The position numbers were made by a program, and so were the translations under genes. 26,189 nucleotides of DNA, taken from the IMG/VR virus record IMGVR_UViG_3300028374_000057, positions 1-26,189 of that record. One strand, written 5' to 3'. Shown here in pieces: positions 8,797-16,450 of this stretch (position 1 is its first letter; each line of letters begins with the position of its first letter). Source of the stretch: a virus. The notes beneath the pieces are model-generated. The model was not told where the DNA came from. It ran no database searches and was given only the letters and a program-made list of their open reading frames with translations.

Positions 8797-9415
8797 TAAG
8801 ATATGATTGAAAACTTAAGCAAAATAGAGAAGGGAGAGTACGGTTGTTTTGTATTAACTACAAAGTTAATAAAACGCGGTTATAGTGTTTATAGACCCGT
8901 ACTTGAAAATACAAAAGTAGATATTATCGCTGAAAAAGATAACGTATACTATAGAATACAAGTTAAAACTGTCCAAACTCAGTCCCCCTCTTATAAGCTG
9001 ATACCTGTGCGAAAGTTAGGGCACTCTAAAACAAAACATAAGGTGTCTAGATACACCAAAGAAAGTATAGATTACTTTGTTGGAGTAGATATAGAAACCG
9101 AGGATTGTTATGTTTTACCTGTCGAATTTTCTTCAAAGTATAGAACAGGTGTTAGTGTAAATACTTGCGAAAGGTATAAGAATAATTTCAATCTTGAGGA
9201 GCCTTACGTCGGCGACGGTGTAAGTGAACAACAGAATATCGGTGAACCCTTAACAGGTAGGGCTGATGGCGATACCGAGGCATAGGGAGTAAAGTTCCAG
9301 CCGTAGAGACTAGATGCTGTTGCATCTCTTTGAGATGAAGATATAGTCCAGACCACAAACAATATATTGGTAGTGAAAACTATAGTAGGTAAGCAAAACC
9401 GTGTGTCCCGGATTC
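8797..9415 (+). other. Group I intron in the tRNA-Trp anticodon loop
   Basis: P7 strands are visible: GACTA (9308-9312) and TAGTC (9344-9348, in AAGATATAGTCC). The hairpin AGATGC/GCATCT lies between them (P8). A P4-P6-like region, GGTGAACCC to GATACCGAGGCA, lies at about 9240-9285. The guide sequence TTGAGGA at 9194-9200 pairs with TCTTCAA, the joined anticodon-loop exons, over 7 bp with a U-G at T33. Upstream of it, ATCTT (9191-9195) pairs with AAGAT at the intron 5' end (8798-8802), extending P1. The last intron base by this model is C rather than the usual G, so the boundary may be off by one or two bases. The endonuclease gene fills the P1 loop. Insertion between anticodon positions 34 and 35 parallels the known group I intron in cyanobacterial tRNA-Leu(UAA). 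Confidence 0.7.
8803..9285 (+). CDS. Intron-encoded PD-(D/E)XK homing endonuclease
   Basis: 160 residues. The fold is that of the small PD-(D/E)XK endonucleases associated with group I introns (the I-Ssp6803I type, known from a cyanobacterial tRNA intron): GCFVLTTKLIKRGYSVYRPV, then the catalytic strand KVDIIAEKDNVYYRIQVKTVQ with D near residue 46 and Q-V-K as the second half of the motif, then YFVGVDIETEDCYVLPVEF. It begins 6 bases into the intron and its C-terminal ~35 codons read through the intron core (GDGVSEQQNIGEPLTG), so coding and ribozyme sequence overlap. No Shine-Dalgarno is visible. Expected role: cut intronless tRNA-Trp genes and spread the intron. Confidence 0.85.
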   Translation: MIENLSKIEKGEYGCFVLTTKLIKRGYSVYRPVLENTKVDIIAEKDNVYYRIQVKTVQTQSPSYKLIPVRKLGHSKTKHKVSRYTKESIDYFVGVDIETEDCYVLPVEFSSKYRTGVSVNTCERYKNNFNLEEPYVGDGVSEQQNIGEPLTGRADGDTEA

Positions 9416-9480
9416 CAACCCCGGGCTTGGGAGTTCGACTCTCTCCAGTGGTGCAACTCACCCAAGTATTATTATTTAAA

Positions 9481-9505
9481 GGCTCGCAGAACTGCGGGCC
9501 TTTTT
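9481..9505 (+). terminator. Intrinsic terminator after the tRNA
   Basis: GGCTCGCA / TGCGGGCC (8 bp, one G-T pair) with loop GAAC is followed by TTTTT. It ends the tRNA/intron transcript 28 bases past the tRNA 3' end. Confidence 0.9.
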
Positions 9506-9513
9506 AGTATGAG

Positions 9514-9542
9514 TTGACTTTTGGAACAGGCCTATGTATATT
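9514..9542 (+). promoter_or_regulatory. Sigma70-like promoter of the portal operon
   Basis: TTGACT (9514-9519), exactly 17 bases, then TATATT (9537-9542), just after a terminator and 33 bases before the next start. The start of the site (TTGACTTT, then GAAC) is shared with the site upstream of the RNA polymerase gene at 22741. Confidence 0.7.
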
Positions 9543-9574
9543 AAAGGGTCAAATTTAACTAAAAATAAAAGGAA

Positions 9575-10642
9575 ATGAAAAAACTTGCTTCTTACAACTT
9601 TGATATAATAGACCATGTTATGTCAGGAGATCTAGAAAAGGTTGCTTCTGTTCTAGAAGGGCTTTCAGAGGATGTGAAAAACTCTACACTCCCCGATTTT
9701 AATGAACAGCAGGACCGAGACAGATCCGATTTTGCATTGGTCACCTATCACCCTGAGCAGGGCTATGTAAATAAATATGCTCACTACACGAAAGAACTTA
9801 CTGAAGTATCTGCTGCTTTTTTAGCTAGCAAGAGAGATGAATTACCAGATGAGATTTTAAAAACAGCTTCAACTAATTTAAACCGTGCTTGTAAAAAATG
9901 GGGTATTCCCCTTCCTGAAGAACTTTCATCTTACAGTGAAAAAAGCGCGCAGTTTGTTGATCCAGTTATAAATTTAAATGATGTAGACTCTTTAGCCTAT
10001 ACCCTTAAGCTAGAAAAAAATGCGGAAGAGGATGCCTACTTTGCTTTACCTTCCCAGGAAAAATATCCTATATCTACACCAGAACAAATAACACAGGCTC
10101 AAGAATATTTTGATAAGTATGCCAATGATCTTAGTGTTTCTGAAGCATTGGAATACGCTGTTAGCGTTAAAAAAGCATGCAAGCAAACCGGAGTAGATCT
10201 AAAATCTGAAAAGATCAACAAAATCGCAAATTTGGATTTCTCAACTTTTAACCCTAATTTTCAATCTCATTTAGGGGTACGTAAAAGCTATCTCTTGGAC
10301 TCAGATACTGAAAAACGGGCAATGTATGACGAGCTGGAAAAACTAGCCACAAATTACGAACCTTCAAAAGTTGCTCAGGTTTTAGAGCAGATTGACTTGG
10401 AGACTGGCAATGATCAGCTGTGGGGAAGAAAAATAAGTAACCCACTATTAGCCGTTGGAATGCCGAAAGAGGCACAAGAAAGACCTACTTTAGAGGAACT
10501 TCAAGCACTAGATTCAGCTGACCTAATGGACATTGTTGGTAACGATACTATCTCTGCTCTAAAGGGCGAAGAAGGAGTAGACGTATATAAAACATTGCCG
10601 AGACCTATGAAGAAAGAAATAGACTTTTTATTAGGACTGTAA
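9575..10642 (+). CDS. Phage protein of unknown function, head-gene operon
   Basis: 355 residues, mainly helical, acidic and lysine-rich. Trp is TGG only. Visible features are FALVTYHPEQGYVNKYAHYT near residue 53 and the pattern FALPSQEKYPISTPEQITQA near 157, which I have seen in uncharacterised proteins of large phages. There is no transmembrane segment or catalytic motif. AAAAGGAAATG gives a reasonable ribosome-binding site. It is the first gene after a strong promoter and lies upstream of the portal, so a role in head assembly or packaging is a contextual guess. Confidence 0.7.
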   Translation: MKKLASYNFDIIDHVMSGDLEKVASVLEGLSEDVKNSTLPDFNEQQDRDRSDFALVTYHPEQGYVNKYAHYTKELTEVSAAFLASKRDELPDEILKTASTNLNRACKKWGIPLPEELSSYSEKSAQFVDPVINLNDVDSLAYTLKLEKNAEEDAYFALPSQEKYPISTPEQITQAQEYFDKYANDLSVSEALEYAVSVKKACKQTGVDLKSEKINKIANLDFSTFNPNFQSHLGVRKSYLLDSDTEKRAMYDELEKLATNYEPSKVAQVLEQIDLETGNDQLWGRKISNPLLAVGMPKEAQERPTLEELQALDSADLMDIVGNDTISALKGEEGVDVYKTLPRPMKKEIDFLLGL

Positions 10643-10643
10643 C

Positions 10644-10925
10644 ATGAACTGAATAGCTTTCATACTTATCTCTGCGGCTTTTATTTGATTATATTTACAT
10701 GATCGAAAGCTAGACACTTTGGAGAAGCAAGACTTTAAATTTGATATTCATGTCCATGTTAATGGAACTGATTCAACAAAGGTCGGCACAATAAGCGAGT
10801 CTGGTGAGGTTACAACTAAGGAGCCCACCAAGAAACGCCGAAAAGTGGAGATACCTATGGAGTCTCTTGGAAAAAAGAAAACTGACAACTGATTAGAAAA
10901 AGAACCTAAAGACTCAAATTTTTAA
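10644..10925 (+). CDS. Small N-anchored membrane protein (TGA read as Trp)
   Basis: With TGA as Trp, 93 residues open 1 base after the previous stop, with TGA at 10650, 10686 and 10890. The N-terminus is a membrane anchor (NWIAFILISAAFIWLYLH, residues 2-19). It is followed by FKFDIHVHVNGTDSTK and a very basic patch (TKKRRKVE), ending in an acidic/lysine-rich tail. It is invisible in the standard code. It is the only TGA-containing gene between 9.5 and 14.7 kb. It fills the gap between the genes at 9575 and 10928 with 2 bases to spare, which supports its reality. Confidence 0.7.
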
Positions 10926-10927
10926 AT

Positions 10928-11944
10928 ATGAAAGATAAAACATTAATTGGCCTAGATTGCGGCACGGGGAACTTTGTTGCATCAAGTGGAGCTGGAATAG
11001 AATTACAAAGAAATGCTTTTCTTAGTATCCCAAAAGCCATCACGACCAAACGACAACTTAAGCGTATGAATGTTCCTTATATAGAGTTGGACGATGACTT
11101 ATTTATTGTAGGTCAAGACGCTTTTAACTATGCAAATATCTTTCCTTCTGCGGAATTAAGACGCCCTATGAAAGACGGGTTACTTAACCCTGCCGAGAAA
11201 GACGCCCTACCTGTTCTTAAACACATTGTAGGATCTCTTATAGGTGGTGGAGCCTCACCAGGCAGCGAAGTGGTTTACTGCGTTCCGGGGACACCTATAG
11301 ATGTTGATCGCCAAGTCGATTACCATTCGGATGTTCTTAAACAAGTTATCGAATTCTATGGATTTAAAGCCCGTAGTATAAATGAAGCTGTTGCGTTAGG
11401 CTTTGCAGGACTAGCAGATGATAACTATACGGGAATTTCTATTTCTTTTGGAGCCGGCATGGCTAACATCGCTGTTATGTATATGGGGATTAGTGCTTTA
11501 CAATTTGCTGTAAGTAAGAGCGGTGATTATATCGACTCACAAGTTGCGGCAGATTGTGGTATCTCAGTTGCCAAGGCTCAACAGATAAAAGAGAAAGGGG
11601 ACTATTCTATTGCACCTGTAATGAATGCTAAGACTCGAGAACATAATGCGATAAAGAGTCATTACGGTGCCTTGATCCGTTATATTCTTGCTAACATTGC
11701 CGCGCAGTTTGAAGATGCTGATGATACTCCAACCTTTCCTGATCAAGTACCTATTGTTGTAGGAGGCGGGACTTCAATGGCAGAAGGCTTTATAGAATTG
11801 TTCCAAGAACAGTTTACACAAGATGACTTTCCTATCGATATCAGTGAAATTCGATTAGTAGAGGAGCCACTAACCGCGGTTGCCCGAGGTTGTCTGGAAG
11901 AAGCTAAATTAGGTGCAGAGGAAGACGAGCCCCAAGATGGATAA
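10928..11944 (+). CDS. Actin/MreB/Hsp70-fold ATPase
   Basis: 338 residues, complete for a bacterial actin-like fold. Phosphate-1 loop GLDCGTGN is at residues 8-15, the connect-1 region INEAVALGFAGL at 151-162, phosphate-2 loop ISFGAGMANIAV at 172-183 and the adenosine motif IVVGGGTSM at 276-284. It resembles MreB/ParM-like and DnaK-like members, but I cannot place it in a named subfamily. Known phage actin homologues form filaments that move or segregate DNA or organise virion assembly. Here the gene is embedded in the portal operon. Trp is absent. The next gene starts inside its 3' end (ATGGATAA), so the two are coupled. Confidence 0.8.
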   Translation: MKDKTLIGLDCGTGNFVASSGAGIELQRNAFLSIPKAITTKRQLKRMNVPYIELDDDLFIVGQDAFNYANIFPSAELRRPMKDGLLNPAEKDALPVLKHIVGSLIGGGASPGSEVVYCVPGTPIDVDRQVDYHSDVLKQVIEFYGFKARSINEAVALGFAGLADDNYTGISISFGAGMANIAVMYMGISALQFAVSKSGDYIDSQVAADCGISVAKAQQIKEKGDYSIAPVMNAKTREHNAIKSHYGALIRYILANIAAQFEDADDTPTFPDQVPIVVGGGTSMAEGFIELFQEQFTQDDFPIDISEIRLVEEPLTAVARGCLEEAKLGAEEDEPQDG

Positions 11945-12437
11945 TACAGAAGCCCTTTCACAGGAAGAATACTTAGAACCAGAAACTATAAGAATGCTTA
12001 GAGGAGAGGAAATTTCCTCTCTTCAAGTATTAAAAGATATTACCACAAAGATTGTAAAAAACACTGAAGCTGCTTTTGTAGATTTCTATGTTTTTGAAAA
12101 TATTGTGCACGTTTTAAACGATATCGAGCCAGACACTGAAAAACTGGAAGGAACTACCCCAGCACAAATATGGTATGCTCTTTTAAGAATTTCAAAAATG
12201 CGCCCTGATTTTAAATTGGATCACGAGGTTAAGATGTACATTAGATTTATCTACAGGAACGCCGGAATGGCTTTCTTACCGCCCCACCTAGGTGAGACGA
12301 ACCCTAACCTTACCGAGATCATTAAGAGGGCGGAGAAGGGAAATATAATGGAAGATACAGAAAATCTTATAGAGATACAGGCAATACACTATTTACGAAT
12401 CAAAGAATATTTAAAAACTAAAGGAATACAAATATAA
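11937..12437 (+). CDS. Phage protein upstream of portal, unknown function
   Basis: 166 residues from the ATG at 11937, which overlaps the stop of the actin-like gene. An upstream in-frame ATG at 11913 would add 8 residues inside the previous gene and is less likely. The protein is helical and acidic (LQVLKDITTKIVKNTEAAFVDFYVFENIVHVLNDIEPD; PAQIWYALLRISKMRPD). No recognised domain. The stop overlaps the portal start (TAATG). Possibly a head-assembly partner, by position only. Confidence 0.7.
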   Translation: MDNTEALSQEEYLEPETIRMLRGEEISSLQVLKDITTKIVKNTEAAFVDFYVFENIVHVLNDIEPDTEKLEGTTPAQIWYALLRISKMRPDFKLDHEVKMYIRFIYRNAGMAFLPPHLGETNPNLTEIIKRAEKGNIMEDTENLIEIQAIHYLRIKEYLKTKGIQI

Positions 12438-14350
12438 TGTCCAGCAGTTCATACGGAGACTATCAATCAGAGCGAGATTTTATAAGCCACGGCAGAAGGT
12501 ATAGAAACCCTTTCTTTAGCCTGGCGAATAACTTTATACCTAATAACATAAAAACCTTATTTAAGTATTGTTATTCTTTTTTCCACACTGATCCTTTTCT
12601 AAGTAATGTTGTTAGAAAATTAACTGAGTACCCTCTAACTAAAATACTGTACGATACAGAAGTTAGTCAGAATACAAGGGATAAGTACGACAAGATCCTA
12701 CATGAGAAATTAAATATAAACACCAAGCTTATTGAGATCGGTTTGGATTATTACACATACGGTAACTGCTTCTTAAGTACCTATGTAAAAACAAAGAGAT
12801 TTTTACGTAATACAAAGACCGGAGAAACCCAACCAATTGAAAAAGCTAAATACCAGTATCGTAATTACCGTTTCTACTCCGAAGGTGATGAATCGGTTGA
12901 ATTAGAGATACAAGATGAGCCTATAAACTCTATTGAAGCTTTTAGAGTTGTTAGGTGGGATCCTAGAAACATAGATATACGATACAATCCTTTTACAGGA
13001 GATAGCGAATATTTCTACGAGATGCCTAACTCTGTAAAGAATGGAATTAAATTAGGTCACAAACACTTAATAGAGAGTACACCAAAACTTTTCTTAGATG
13101 CTTTAAAAGAGAATAAAAAGCTAAAGTTTGACCCAAAAAACTTCTTTCACTTTAAAAGACCGGGACTGTCTTCATCAGATATGGCCTGGGGCAAGCCGAT
13201 AATTTTGGCTGCCATCAAAAAAATATATTATCTACAAATACTTCAGAGCGGCAATGAAGCTATTGCACATGAGCATATTGTGCCTAAGAAAGCAATTTCC
13301 CCTGCTAATACAGCTACTTTAGATCCTCTTACTCAAATGAACCTACCTAAATGGACTGGTCAGATGGAAGAGACCATTAAAAAATGGAGAAAAGATCCTA
13401 ACTACATCGCTGTGTTCCCTATACCTATAGGTTATCAGGAATTAGGTGGTAACGCTAGAGGCCTTATGACTACTCCTGAGATGAAGTTCTTAGAAGAAAC
13501 TATTATTAATTCTTTGGGTGTACCTATTGAATTTATTAAAGGTGGAACGTCGTGGACTGGTTCTTCTATTTCTTTAAGAATTGTAGAAAACATGTTCCTT
13601 ACTTACAGAGGGTTGTTACTTGATTTCTTAAATCATTTCTTAATACCTAAACTAGTCCACCATTTAAATTATCCTGAAGTTAAAGTGGCTTTCAAAGATT
13701 TTAAAATGAGTGATGATACTCAGGCTAAGCAATTAGTTATTCAAATGGCTGAGATGGCTAAAATCAGTGATGATAAATTACTTGAAGTATTTGGATGGAA
13801 TCCTGAGGAAATTAAGAAGCAGCAGAAGCAGAGTCGAATGGAGCAAAGAGAGAATGCTGTTCACGATCAAGTTGCACAGGCCGAAGCACAGGGTAAGGCA
13901 CAAGTAGTTATGTCAAAATACCAAGCTAGAGCACAAATGGAAGGACAAAGAGAAACCCTGAAAATAAAACTAGAGAGGCTCCAAAGCGAAATACAACAAG
14001 AGCAGGGAGAAATTCCGGAGGACTATTTAGATCTGGTTGAGGCTATAGCTTTGAGACTGATGCACCTGCCTCCAGAAATGCAGGTAAGTAGTATGAATAA
14101 GTTGCAGAAGACTGCACCAACTACGTACGCTCTTGTTATGGAGGCGATACGCTCTTACCAAGAAGCTGGTTTCGTACCAACATCAGAAGGAATGAGTCCG
14201 ACAGGCGGAGAAGAGGGTAACCCAAACACCTCCGGAGTAGGGGGAGAACCTCCTGCTAAAAAGAAACCCGGTACTAGAGAGGGCGATAAAGTTAAGGTGA
14301 GAGATAAAGAAAAAACCAAAGGAAATACAAGAGGAGAACCACAAGCATAA
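12437..14350 (+). CDS. Phage portal protein
   Basis: 637 residues. The sequence shows the pattern of portal proteins of large phages: an N-terminal clip/wing region with LIEIGLDYYTYGNCFLSTYV, a receptor-like stretch EAFRVVRWDPRNIDIRYNP, FFHFKRPGLSSSDMAWGKPIILAAIKKIYYLQ, and the stem-like ETIINSLGVPIEFIKGGTSWTGSSISLRIVENM. A long Gln/Glu-rich C-terminal coiled coil follows, then a low-complexity Lys/Gly tail. Portals form the dodecameric ring through which DNA is packaged. All Trp codons are TGG, in contrast to the tail genes. TAATG overlaps at both ends indicate a coupled operon. Confidence 0.85.
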   Translation: MSSSSYGDYQSERDFISHGRRYRNPFFSLANNFIPNNIKTLFKYCYSFFHTDPFLSNVVRKLTEYPLTKILYDTEVSQNTRDKYDKILHEKLNINTKLIEIGLDYYTYGNCFLSTYVKTKRFLRNTKTGETQPIEKAKYQYRNYRFYSEGDESVELEIQDEPINSIEAFRVVRWDPRNIDIRYNPFTGDSEYFYEMPNSVKNGIKLGHKHLIESTPKLFLDALKENKKLKFDPKNFFHFKRPGLSSSDMAWGKPIILAAIKKIYYLQILQSGNEAIAHEHIVPKKAISPANTATLDPLTQMNLPKWTGQMEETIKKWRKDPNYIAVFPIPIGYQELGGNARGLMTTPEMKFLEETIINSLGVPIEFIKGGTSWTGSSISLRIVENMFLTYRGLLLDFLNHFLIPKLVHHLNYPEVKVAFKDFKMSDDTQAKQLVIQMAEMAKISDDKLLEVFGWNPEEIKKQQKQSRMEQRENAVHDQVAQAEAQGKAQVVMSKYQARAQMEGQRETLKIKLERLQSEIQQEQGEIPEDYLDLVEAIALRLMHLPPEMQVSSMNKLQKTAPTTYALVMEAIRSYQEAGFVPTSEGMSPTGGEEGNPNTSGVGGEPPAKKKPGTREGDKVKVRDKEKTKGNTRGEPQA

Positions 14351-14505
14351 TGGAAAAATACGGAACATACGAAGTTTACAAAGACAAGAAAACCGGCGAA
14401 ATTATTAGAGAGCCGGTAACAGGAGAAGCTTCCAAGGAAGCCTCTAAAGAAGATAAGAAGAAATATATTAAACTCGAAAAGGACCCACAAGACGAGGAAA
14501 AGTAA
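14350..14505 (+). CDS. Small charged protein
   Basis: 51 residues, strongly charged (YEVYKDKKTGEIIREPV; ASKEDKKKYIKLEKD). It overlaps the portal stop and the next start by one base each (TAATG twice), which supports it as a real coupled gene despite its size. Function unknown. Confidence 0.65.
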   Translation: MEKYGTYEVYKDKKTGEIIREPVTGEASKEASKEDKKKYIKLEKDPQDEEK

Positions 14506-14711
14506 TGGAAATTATAGATCCAAAAATAACACCTGGTGGTTCTGAGGGAGTTAAGCGTATAAAAGTTTTCTGCATTAATAACGATGAGGACAAGACAGAG
14601 TACGAGGAATTACTTAATAATGATAATGTAACGATTATGAAACAAGATGGCCCCACCCTAGATAAAATAGGCAGGGCCATAATTGTGGTTACTTGGGAAG
14701 AAGAGACTTAA
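14505..14711 (+). CDS. Small phage protein, unknown function
   Basis: 68 residues with a beta-alpha pattern (VKRIKVFCINNDE; IGRAIIVVTWEEET). It is coupled by TAATG to the preceding gene. Its last 23 bases overlap the 3' end of the convergent glycosyltransferase gene. Function unknown. Confidence 0.6.
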   Translation: MEIIDPKITPGGSEGVKRIKVFCINNDEDKTEYEELLNNDNVTIMKQDGPTLDKIGRAIIVVTWEEET

Positions 14712-15996
14712 GAGTTTCTTTTAGGAACTCTCGTTTTTCGTCCCAGTGAAACTCTTTTTTTATTCTTTTGGCAGCATCTGGATTAAACAACTGTTTTTTT
14801 CCATTTGACTGCCATTTTTTATATACTCTCTCAATAGCTAGTACATACTCCTTCTCGTCCACAATGGGGCGCATACTCCCATTATCATTTCTCATATTCA
14901 CAACCCCTACGTTAGGTATTAACTGCCCAAACTCTCCTAACATTTCAGGGATAGCACTATTTTTTGGAGCTATACTCTCTACTCCTACCGAAGCACTCTC
15001 CAAGAGAGAAAGACCACAGCCTTCACCAATGGTAGTACTTAAATTTAAATCGGCGCAATTATACAAAGCGTTCATAACATCAAACCCTACCTCACCCGAT
15101 TCTAAATCATGGGCATTTAAATCTACATTAGAGTCGGGATCTGATAAATCGCAACCTGCATTTTCCATGTGAGTTAAAAAGTGGTCTGAAGCACTTAACC
15201 CCATTACACCTGATTGTGCGTTTGTGTGTAAGTATAGCTTTACATCTTTCTTCTCTTGGCCCAGTTCTAACATATCCTCAGATTGGCAAAGCTCACAAAT
15301 GTTTAAATTTTTTGGTTGCCAATGCCCACAATCCTGGCATTCGTTATATCCGTGTGAGAACATTCTAAAAGCCCTTACTGTAAGGTCTAATTGTTTTCTA
15401 GGTTGGTACCTATTAACATTTATGCACACAAATTTATTTTGCCACCCCATCTTTTCTTTATTAGCCTTTATAAGCTCTTCAGGTAGTCGTTTAAAGTTTT
15501 TAAAATCTACACCATGGTATAGTTTATGTATTGGTTTGTCTAGGTCCGGATAAAACTCTTTTACTACTTTAATAGCCCAGTCGCTATAGGTTATAATAAC
15601 ATCGCTAAGCTCTAATGCAGAATGGTAAACCTTGCCCAGAGGATAGCCGTCTATTGGAAAATAACTAATGATTTTGGCATTCAGCGCTTTTTCGGAAATA
15701 GTTTTTATAACTCCATTTATGTTCCATATATCTTGGAACAAGAATATGACATCTGGCTGCTCTTCTTCTACAACCTCATAAAGTGTCTGAGTATTAAATG
15801 GATCTTGCCTACTATCTTTTGTAGGGTGTACATAGCTGAATCGGGATGTATCAAATTTACGTCCTCTGAAATTATTTATAGCTACAACTTCTATATCGAA
15901 ATATTCTTCTAGTCCTTGTAGTAATTGATCTGCTACAATTGCGAATCCTGTATGACACTGGAAGTCATGCCAGGTAATTAATTTTGGTTTGCTCAT
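14689..15996 (-). CDS. GT4-family glycosyltransferase with inserted zinc ribbon
   Basis: 435 residues, a GT-B fold glycosyltransferase. The N-terminal Rossmann part includes TGFAIVADQLLQGLEEYFDIEV and PDVIFLFQDIW. The C-terminal part has the family-4 features VNRYQPRKQLDLTVRAF (192-210) and the E-x7-E motif EGCGLSLLE (325-333) for nucleotide-sugar binding. Unusually, a zinc-ribbon module with Cys 220, 223, 234 and 237 is inserted after the first strand of the C-terminal domain, and an extra ~40 residues follow before the canonical end. Likely roles are modification of phage DNA, virion protein or host glycan; the acceptor is unknown. All Trp are TGG and the stop is TAA. It is transcribed alone, convergent with the portal operon. 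Confidence 0.85.
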   Translation of the reverse strand: MSKPKLITWHDFQCHTGFAIVADQLLQGLEEYFDIEVVAINNFRGRKFDTSRFSYVHPTKDSRQDPFNTQTLYEVVEEEQPDVIFLFQDIWNINGVIKTISEKALNAKIISYFPIDGYPLGKVYHSALELSDVIITYSDWAIKVVKEFYPDLDKPIHKLYHGVDFKNFKRLPEELIKANKEKMGWQNKFVCINVNRYQPRKQLDLTVRAFRMFSHGYNECQDCGHWQPKNLNICELCQSEDMLELGQEKKDVKLYLHTNAQSGVMGLSASDHFLTHMENAGCDLSDPDSNVDLNAHDLESGEVGFDVMNALYNCADLNLSTTIGEGCGLSLLESASVGVESIAPKNSAIPEMLGEFGQLIPNVGVVNMRNDNGSMRPIVDEKEYVLAIERVYKKWQSNGKKQLFNPDAAKRIKKEFHWDEKREFLKETLKSLLPK

Positions 15997-16024
15997 ATAA
16001 ATTTTTTAGGTTTTTATTAATGAT

Positions 16025-16068
16025 CAAATATACGAAAATCTTAACGTAAAAAAAATCTTAACGTAAAA
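16025..16068 (-). promoter_or_regulatory. Promoter and tandem 17-bp operator candidate for the glycosyltransferase
   Basis: On the minus strand TATATTTG (16032 to 16025) matches the Bacteroidota -7 element TANNTTTG. Directly upstream are two identical 17-bp direct repeats (16035-16051 and 16052-16068, core ATCTTAACGT). They occupy the -33 region and could be a repressor or activator site. Confidence 0.5.
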
Positions 16069-16099
16069 AAAAGGAAGAGTCAAATAAATGACTCTTCCT
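16064..16099 (-). terminator. Intrinsic terminator of the minus-strand noncoding RNA
   Basis: AGGAAGAGTCA / TGACTCTTCCT is a perfect 11-bp stem with a 6-base loop, followed on the minus strand by eight T. It would stop transcripts leaving the 16.1-16.8 kb region before the glycosyltransferase promoter. Confidence 0.9.
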
Positions 16100-16450
16100 G
16101 ACGGGTAAAAGTTTGCAAGCAGAACTCACAAGAACGAAAATCAGGACACCTCTATACCACTAGTGCGGCATTGGGCCCGCTGGTGCGCACCGGTCGTCCG
16201 GGCGCCTCCAGGCCTGAAGACATCCCCCGGCAGCTAAGCGTCAGATCCCCCAGAAGATCTGGGTTAACTCGACGGCCAAGCCCCGGGGACCATGGCCAGC
16301 TCGCGCCGGCATGCATCCAGGTAACAGCTGCGAACATCGATGGACCCTCGAACGGGAGGAAACCCGCCGGATCCGGATGGTCATCACCGCAGTGCACTGA
16401 CTTGTCGAACAGAAAGTAAGTATAAAGTTTACTTTCATGAAACATTGAAC

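Larger units (their letters stand above)
8761..9453 (+). tRNA. tRNA-Trp split at the anticodon by a group I intron; spliced anticodon probably UCA
   Basis: The 5' half (8761-8796) has ACCACTG, a D arm with ATTGGTGA, then CCGGTCTT. The 3' half (9416-9453) has CAACCCCGG, a 4-base variable loop, the T arm GGGAG-TTCGACT-CTCTC, CAGTGGT and discriminator G. The acceptor strands pair over all 7 bp although they lie over 600 bases apart. CCGGTCT and TTGGGAGTTCGA closely match bacterial tRNA-Trp, and G73 is the Trp identity base. Joining after T34 gives the loop CTTCAAC, anticodon UCA, which reads UGA as Trp. Joining one base earlier would give CCA. Oddities are a 31-39 T-C mismatch, an unusual base count between acceptor and D stem, and no encoded CCA. 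The exact junction is uncertain, but the Trp identity is well supported. Confidence 0.75.

Noticed and set aside
8716-8830. Small GTG-initiated peptide after the strong Shine-Dalgarno
   Set aside because: The start would lie inside the ribosome-binding site itself and the frame runs into the tRNA; the tRNA explanation fits far better.
9360-9453. Complete tRNA contained wholly in the 3' segment (anticodon CCA)
   Set aside because: The sequence upstream of the 3' half lacks a D arm and an acceptor strand pairing with CAGTGGT; the perfect partner is at 8761. The CCGGATTCCAACC stretch partly mimics an anticodon arm, so CCA after splicing remains a minor alternative.
14155-14490. Minus-strand ORFs opposite the portal C-terminus
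   Set aside because: They are antisense to a well-supported portal gene and its coupled neighbour, and translate low-complexity Lys/Gly codons backwards.
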